Source of the DNA: Thuidium tamariscinum
Taxonomy: Eukaryota > Streptophyta > Bryopsida > Hypnales > Thuidiaceae
DNA: 64,000 bases
Direction of reading: 5' to 3'
Assembly: GCA_947034885.2 (NCBI GenBank)
Contig: OX344750.2
Coordinates: 38,426,821 to 38,490,820 of the forward strand
Shown here: positions 58,882 to 64,000 of the stretch, in pieces
Layout of the letters: every line of letters starts with the position of its first letter
How positions within the stretch are numbered: the first letter of the stretch is position 1
Notes under the pieces: generated by a model
The model's input: only the letters and a program-made list of their open reading frames with translations
Database searches by the model: none
Told to the model about the DNA's origin: nothing
Position numbers and translations under genes: made by a program

Positions 58882-60130
58882 CAGAGTTTGGGGTGGTTCC
58901 TCTTGTTTTCCTGTTTGCAAACCCCCGCAGCGTAGAATTTAGAAACAATATTGGATTACTTTATTGCGAGAACAAGGGTTTAGGGTTTAATTTGGATTGC
59001 TTGTGGTTTGTGTAGATTAGCTTTGGATTCATGCAAAGACTACTCCAATGCAGGAGTGGAATTCTATGGGGAGAGAGAGGCATGGGGTGGTGATGGCGAC
59101 AATCAATGTGGAGCGCCTAGCATTTGCAACTTGGCAAAGTCACGCCTGTTCCTTTTGTAGTGATTCAGCAATTCAATGTAATGTTCCTTGTGTTTTCCAG
59201 AGGTGTGGGAGAGGACATTGAACTGCCAATTTTGTTTTTTCCTACAGAAGCCTAAGCAAATTTTAGTTTCACGGACTTTTGAAATTCATCTCAATTTCTT
59301 AAATTTTTTTTTGTAGGTTCTCGTAATTTTCTATGCAGAGTGTACTTGCATTTGTTTGTTACCACATTGTCATGAAGTTTCCGTAAATGGGCATGTTCAC
59401 TTAGAGGTTGTTGCTGTTCAAAGAAGGTATCGCGCGGTCGTGTGCAGCGCTAGTCTGATAAACGGTTTCAGGTCCTGCCTTATTGGAAGTAGATTCCCTC
59501 CAAAAAAAACGCCAATTGTATGCGCCAGCTAATTCTTCCTACGTGTTTGTTTTCCTACCACGGACTATCAACCTCTGTATCTCCGGGTTGAATTGTCAAA
59601 GGTTCAGTGAAGGTTTCCTTGTGCAAATGCACCGTCCGATTTCTATCAAAATTGGTTCGGTTGTTGTGCAAGCTTGAACATGGTGGATCCTTCAGCCGGA
59701 TCTTACATTCTCACTCTATATTTTTTTTCAAAATTAATTGATATTGGGGCAATCCAAAAGTTAGTAAAATACACCCCACTTTGAAGTTGTACTATGCCGA
59801 TTGAATAATGCTTTTTTTTTGCAGTGTGTGTGTGCCATTTGTTGTAGCACTTCTTACCTCACTGTCAAAAAAATTGCGACTCAATTGACCCTAAACCCAC
59901 TTCACAACACGCATCGAAGTAAATCAAGCATCTAAGAGACCTTAGTTTGGCACCAAAAACCTATGAACTCAAGGCCGACTTGTAGTAGAATTATTCACAA
60001 TTTACCAATACAAAAAATTGCAATGTGATCCTTTTTATTCTTACTTGCAATCGGAACGGTTACATTTTCTCTTGCTTTCTTTGGAAAATTACTAAAACCC
60101 TAAATTCACAAGCCTATCTGACGGATCCGG
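58882..60130. other. Interior of the TTAA element, no supported gene
   Basis: Moderate GC with short open frames on the plus strand (for example 59483-59677) that lack recognisable motifs. It may be decayed host-derived sequence carried by the element. Confidence 0.3.
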
Positions 60131-60137
60131 GTGTATT

Positions 60138-60345
60138 GGCCCCCTCGCTCAGCCTTACCATGTTATACTAGAGGTGCAATCAAAACAAAAAGCCCCCTAG
60201 TTTGGGCCGTGATCACTCCTACTTTCATCACCCTCTAGCTAATTTGGGTCTCTGATTGCAAATATGAATTCGAAATTTGCAAAAAATATTTGTGTGAAAA
60301 ATAAAAAATTACAGCACTTTACCCAAGTGGCCGAGCGAGGGGGTC
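60138..60345. repeat. Short TIR pair (208 bp), possible MITE
   Basis: GGCCCCCTCGCTCAGCC at the left and (inverted) GACCCCCTCGCTCGGCC at the right, 15 of 17 matching. No target duplication was found. It lies near the right end of the 58356-60406 element. Confidence 0.4.
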
Positions 60346-60410
60346 AGTTCTCCCTGCCCGACTGACGAGGGGTGCAGTTCTGAGAAGTTACAGGGTCATT
60401 TTGGGGTTAA

Positions 60411-61182
60411 AGCCCTTGGGCTGGATTTGGAAGAATCGAGCAATCCTATTGGTTCTTAGCGAATTCAAGCTGGCCTCCAATCCTGCCAACTATAAACCGA
60501 GTCTTCCAGGAGCTTCATGTGTCCAAATCACAATCTGTGTTTTGCATAGGTGTCCAAAACATCTGAAATTCAGAACAGAATCATCAGTTCCTCAGAGATT
60601 CCAAGTAAATCTGAATGACCACTGAGTATTCACCTGAAGTCCAGGACAACAAGACAAAAAGGTTAATAAACCAACAATTCAAGGGAATTATAGTTACTGC
60701 CCACCCACAGAGTCAACAAGTCCTGTAGAGCGTTCAGGTCACTCTTCCTTCGTTGGAAAGACAATTTGTCGTTCAAGAACAAGCAATAGGCGAAGTGTAC
60801 CAGGCCAGGGAAACAAGAATAGAGGTACTGGCACAAACCGAAAGCAAAATCCATACTTTATACAGCATGGACAACCGCAGGTGTTGCCAGTATTTCGAAC
60901 CTTCAGTATCTACCAAGATAAAATTAAAAAAAAGATCCTCCACTTTCAAGAGCACCACTGGACTACCCACTGTATCTTCGTCTTCCAGGATTTACATAAA
61001 CCCCACCAAGCATGTTGGAATTTTGAATCTGAACTCTTCATCAGTGGACTTGTCATCACATGACAAAACCTATAATTGCTGGAAGCGGAGACAGGTGATG
61101 TAAAGTGGAAGTAAACCAGTTGCCTCCAAAATTTGGTACTCGGCTCTAACTACTATCACTCAACGAAGTACTACAGACTCCT
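60411..61182 (-). other. 3' flank and probable 3' UTR of CCT7
   Basis: Moderate-GC sequence without recognisable protein motifs lies directly downstream of the CCT7 stop codon. Part of it is likely the 3' UTR. Open frames here are short and overlap on both strands. Confidence 0.4.
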
Positions 61183-63969
61183 CTACCGCCTCCGCATGCC
61201 ACGCCCGCCACGCATTCCTCCCATGCCCCGACCTCTGCCCATACCGCCCATGGCTGCTTCTCCTTGTGCAGATTCAGACTGCACAGGAAAACATAAGCAT
61301 TACAAAAATCAGAGAAGTGTGTCGAGCAATCTTTTCTCCTTGCATGTCCATGTATCTGTCTAATCTCATGCAGTAGTATGTTTTCCAGAGCATAGAATGA
61401 GGAAAAATATCATCCAAGTAAACTCACACTTTCCAGGTCTGAAGCAGAAATTAATCATGAGGATTCATCGTAGCCATAGGGTAATCTTTACCTTAGGGTT
61501 CTTGATCGTCTCATCTACGCTGAGGACGATGCAGGCAGCTTCAGTTGCTGCTGTAAGCGCATTGATCTGTGGGAAGCCAAAATCCAGCAAATTTATGTTA
61601 CAAATTGATGAACTAAAAACTAGGACAAAAGTTCTTCAATACCAATAAATTGGTGTAAGTAGTCTTGAATATGGCATTGGCAACAATCAGTGAGTAATAT
61701 CTGATTTTCAAAAATTTTAAAATTTAGAGCAGGTGAAAATCAAAACGCTGCAAGCAAGTGTGAGATCAATTGTTTGCAAATGCAGCTAAACAAGGCGAAC
61801 GCATTGGGGATGCCAGAGCTCACAGCTCATTCCTGTGTTCACCTAAAGCAGTACAACCTCAAAAAAAAAAGAATTTCATACTGGAGTAAACTCACCTTCA
61901 CAACGGATGGCTCCCAAACAAAGCTGCCAAATGTGTCAACGATTCCACCAGTATTGATATCTACACCATAGAGAGCGCCCTCACCTGCACATTGTGTATA
62001 AAAGCCTCGCATGAGAATACTCATCCCATGAGAATCACGTGGGTTTCAAAACGAAATTCACACCCCGTCGTCTAATCGGCACAAAGTTTTTCATTGAAAG
62101 TTAAATGAAGGTACCTGAAGCCAAAGCATGCTTCTGCCTTAGCTTATTCAGCACATCAGTTGCGTCAAATCCTGCATTGTCACACAATTGCCTAGGGATA
62201 ACCTGCAGAAACCCGGAACTCTCAAATTAGGAAAATGTTTTCGTCCAAAATGACACTACGATATACGTGAAAATAAAAAACCAAACCAACTGTTGCTTCA
62301 TTTTTATTTTGAAGTAGCTGAATTTGAATGATGTATACCTCAAGAGCCTTAGCATATGAGTTGATAAAGAGCTGTGATTTGCCAGCTATAGTTCGAGCAT
62401 GTTGTCGCAGATAACGACTAAGTTCCATCTGCACAAGATGAATACACAATCATGCAGATTCAAGTTACCGACAACAACATATGACACAACATGGACATAT
62501 GAATGGAATCCAAAGTTTCAACAGATACGCAGGCAAGGCAAATGAGAAGTCAACTCACATCAATAGCACCACCACCAGCAACAACGTTTGAGTTCTTCAA
62601 GGCTCTCCTCACGATCATAATTGCATCATGCAGACTGCGCTCAGCCTCCTCGATAAACTGCGATACAGAGATTTTTTACTTAGCAAAATCAGCTCCGAAA
62701 AGTATTGCAAAGGGTTATTGAGGATTCGATACTAGTCCTCTAGCTTGACGTCCCCAAGTCATCCTATTCCATAAAAAAAATCCGTAGTACTTCATCCTCT
62801 GCATGATCTTCACAAGCACAAGACTAATTTCTGACAAATGTAACATTAACATCCAGTTGGATCCACATGAGCGGCATAGTATTGAATCATGATACCGGCA
62901 GTTGACAGACGTAAAAACACCAATATGAAGTTTAATGGTCAAATATTAAACGGCTAAGGAAAATTGAGGCCAGTCTACTCCCTATATATCAAGATGGACG
63001 AATAGAACCTAACCTGGTCAGCACCACCACGCAAGACAATAGTTGCTGTTTCACCGCCTGGGCATCCTGTGAAGATGTTGAAGCGCTCATTGCCAACTTG
63101 CCTTTCTTCGAATAGCTCACATTGGCCAAGTACCTGAAAATAAGTTCCAGTTCGTTAAGAGACAGTAAAAGAACTTGATAAGGGTAAGTATAGCAAAACA
63201 ATATTTAGTCACTCAAGTATTTTGCAACCACTGCACCACGGGAATACCTTGGAGCTATTCAGAACAACGCAAAATAGAAAGAAAATAATATTGTTCACTA
63301 ACTTGAATAGATGATTCTAAGCAGAGGGAAAACGGGAGATCATTTTACTTACGTCTGGTATCACGTTGTTCACAGTTGTCTGCACTGATGCTCCCGTGGC
63401 TATAGCGACACGCTGCAAATCTTCTTCCATAACGCGGCCAGCACAAAAGACGTCTCGGTCAGCAAAATATTGAGTGGCTAAATCTCCAATTGCTAGCCGA
63501 GATAGAACAATCTTAGCACCACTCTTAACACACTTGTCAAGCTTCTCATAGATAATGTTCCATTCAGCATCCACAATGCTTTGGTACTGGGAGGGGTCGG
63601 AAAGCCTGCGAGGCAGAAAATAACACGGCTAGAGTTAGAATTCAGTATCCTCAGTGGACAAGATCAGAATTAAAGGCAAGCGACAGTACGTCTATACTTT
63701 TGCTATTACAGCCCGTTCAAAATCCCATTCAGGAATTCCAATCCCTAGCTGCAAGGGCACTTTAGAACCGCGCAAATGAAGCAGATATGCTAACTTTACC
63801 TGACTTCAGCGTTCTCTTTCTCAGATTTTAACTCTAGCTCAAGATTCAGCAAGAGAATCTTTGGGGCTTTGAAACTTTTAGGCTGCTGTTCAAATCCTGC
63901 ATACGAAAAGGTTTTCTTGAAGGCTACTCCATTCACCAAGAAGGAATCTCGCATCGTTCCACCTTGTAC
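61183..63969 (-). CDS. CCT7: T-complex chaperonin subunit eta (CCT7), 3' part, nine exons, about 359 aa
   Basis: Subunit of the cytosolic ATP-driven TRiC/CCT ring that folds actin and tubulin. Exons in transcript order: 63969-63800, 63605-63353, 63133-63014, 62657-62559, 62428-62339, 62202-62115, 61984-61896, 61566-61492, 61278-61183. All borders are GT-AG and phase is kept throughout. The sequence matches plant CCT7 closely: [110 protein letters not shown] and YGVDINTGG. It ends in a Gly/Arg-rich tail ([10 protein letters not shown]) diagnostic of eta. The roughly 200 N-terminal residues, with the nucleotide-binding P-loop region, lie beyond the right edge. No defect is seen in the visible part. 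Confidence 0.97.
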
Positions 63970-64000
63970 CTGCCAAATTCAAAAGTAGCACTCACTTTTA

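Larger units (their letters stand above)
58356..60406. mobile_element. TTAA-flanked element with CCCC/GGGG ends (2051 bp)
   Basis: TTAA lies on both sides (58352-58355 and 60407-60410). The left end is CCCCCAAATGACC; the right end is (inverted) CCCCAAAATGACCC. A perfect 10-bp-stem hairpin (CTTGAGGACA, TATC loop, TGTCCTCAAG) at 58368-58391 adjoins the left TIR, as at the right end of the 21459-24104 element. The interior contains a CACTA MITE (58492-58707), a GC-rich gene-like piece (58710-59700) and a short inverted pair (60138-60345). No transposase was recognised. It is probably non-autonomous and may carry captured host DNA. Confidence 0.6.

Noticed and set aside
60663-60970. Short ORFs on both strands downstream of CCT7
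   Set aside because: Most likely 3' UTR or flank of CCT7; antisense overlap and no motifs.

Overview
This window looks like nuclear DNA of a land plant. It is AT-rich and gene-poor. Its genes are split by many GT-AG introns, and plant-type genes and plant DNA transposons are present. The species cannot be fixed from this sequence; a seed-free plant is only a guess.

Layout. 1-480 is the end of a dispersed terminal-inverted-repeat (TIR) element, next to a broken Ty3/gypsy fossil (481-1400). 2671-3743 (+) is a two-exon gene for a small, probably mitochondrial membrane protein with a coiled coil. 5260-5876 is a minisatellite running into a GC-rich ORF. 8035-15944 (-) is an intact 14-exon ATP-dependent 6-phosphofructokinase gene of the plastid PFK4/5 type. 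It is easy to miss because its exons are short and AT-rich. 16-34 kb is transposon territory: a 1.4-kb near-perfect hairpin, a Mutator-like element with roughly 400-bp TIRs, a TTAA-flanked piggyBac-like element, an element with a 13-bp target duplication, and a small nested TIR family.

34044-36691 (-) and 51795-54403 (+) are two intact four-exon UDP-glycosyltransferase genes, arranged head to head as an inverted duplication of about 3.4 kb with arms about 14 kb apart. They share a 605-bp tract with no visible difference, covering the donor-binding box and most of intron 3, while the rest has diverged by several percent. This points to gene conversion. 37-51 kb and 54.5-60.4 kb are mostly repeats, including several TTAA-flanked elements. 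61183-63969 (-) is the 3' part of the gene for chaperonin subunit CCT7 (eta), which runs off the right edge.

The genes do not form a pathway. PFK serves glycolysis, CCT7 is a housekeeping chaperonin subunit, and the UGT pair belongs to specialised metabolism. The most unusual content is the set of TTAA/CCC-ended elements with hairpins next to one terminus, and the UGT conversion tract.
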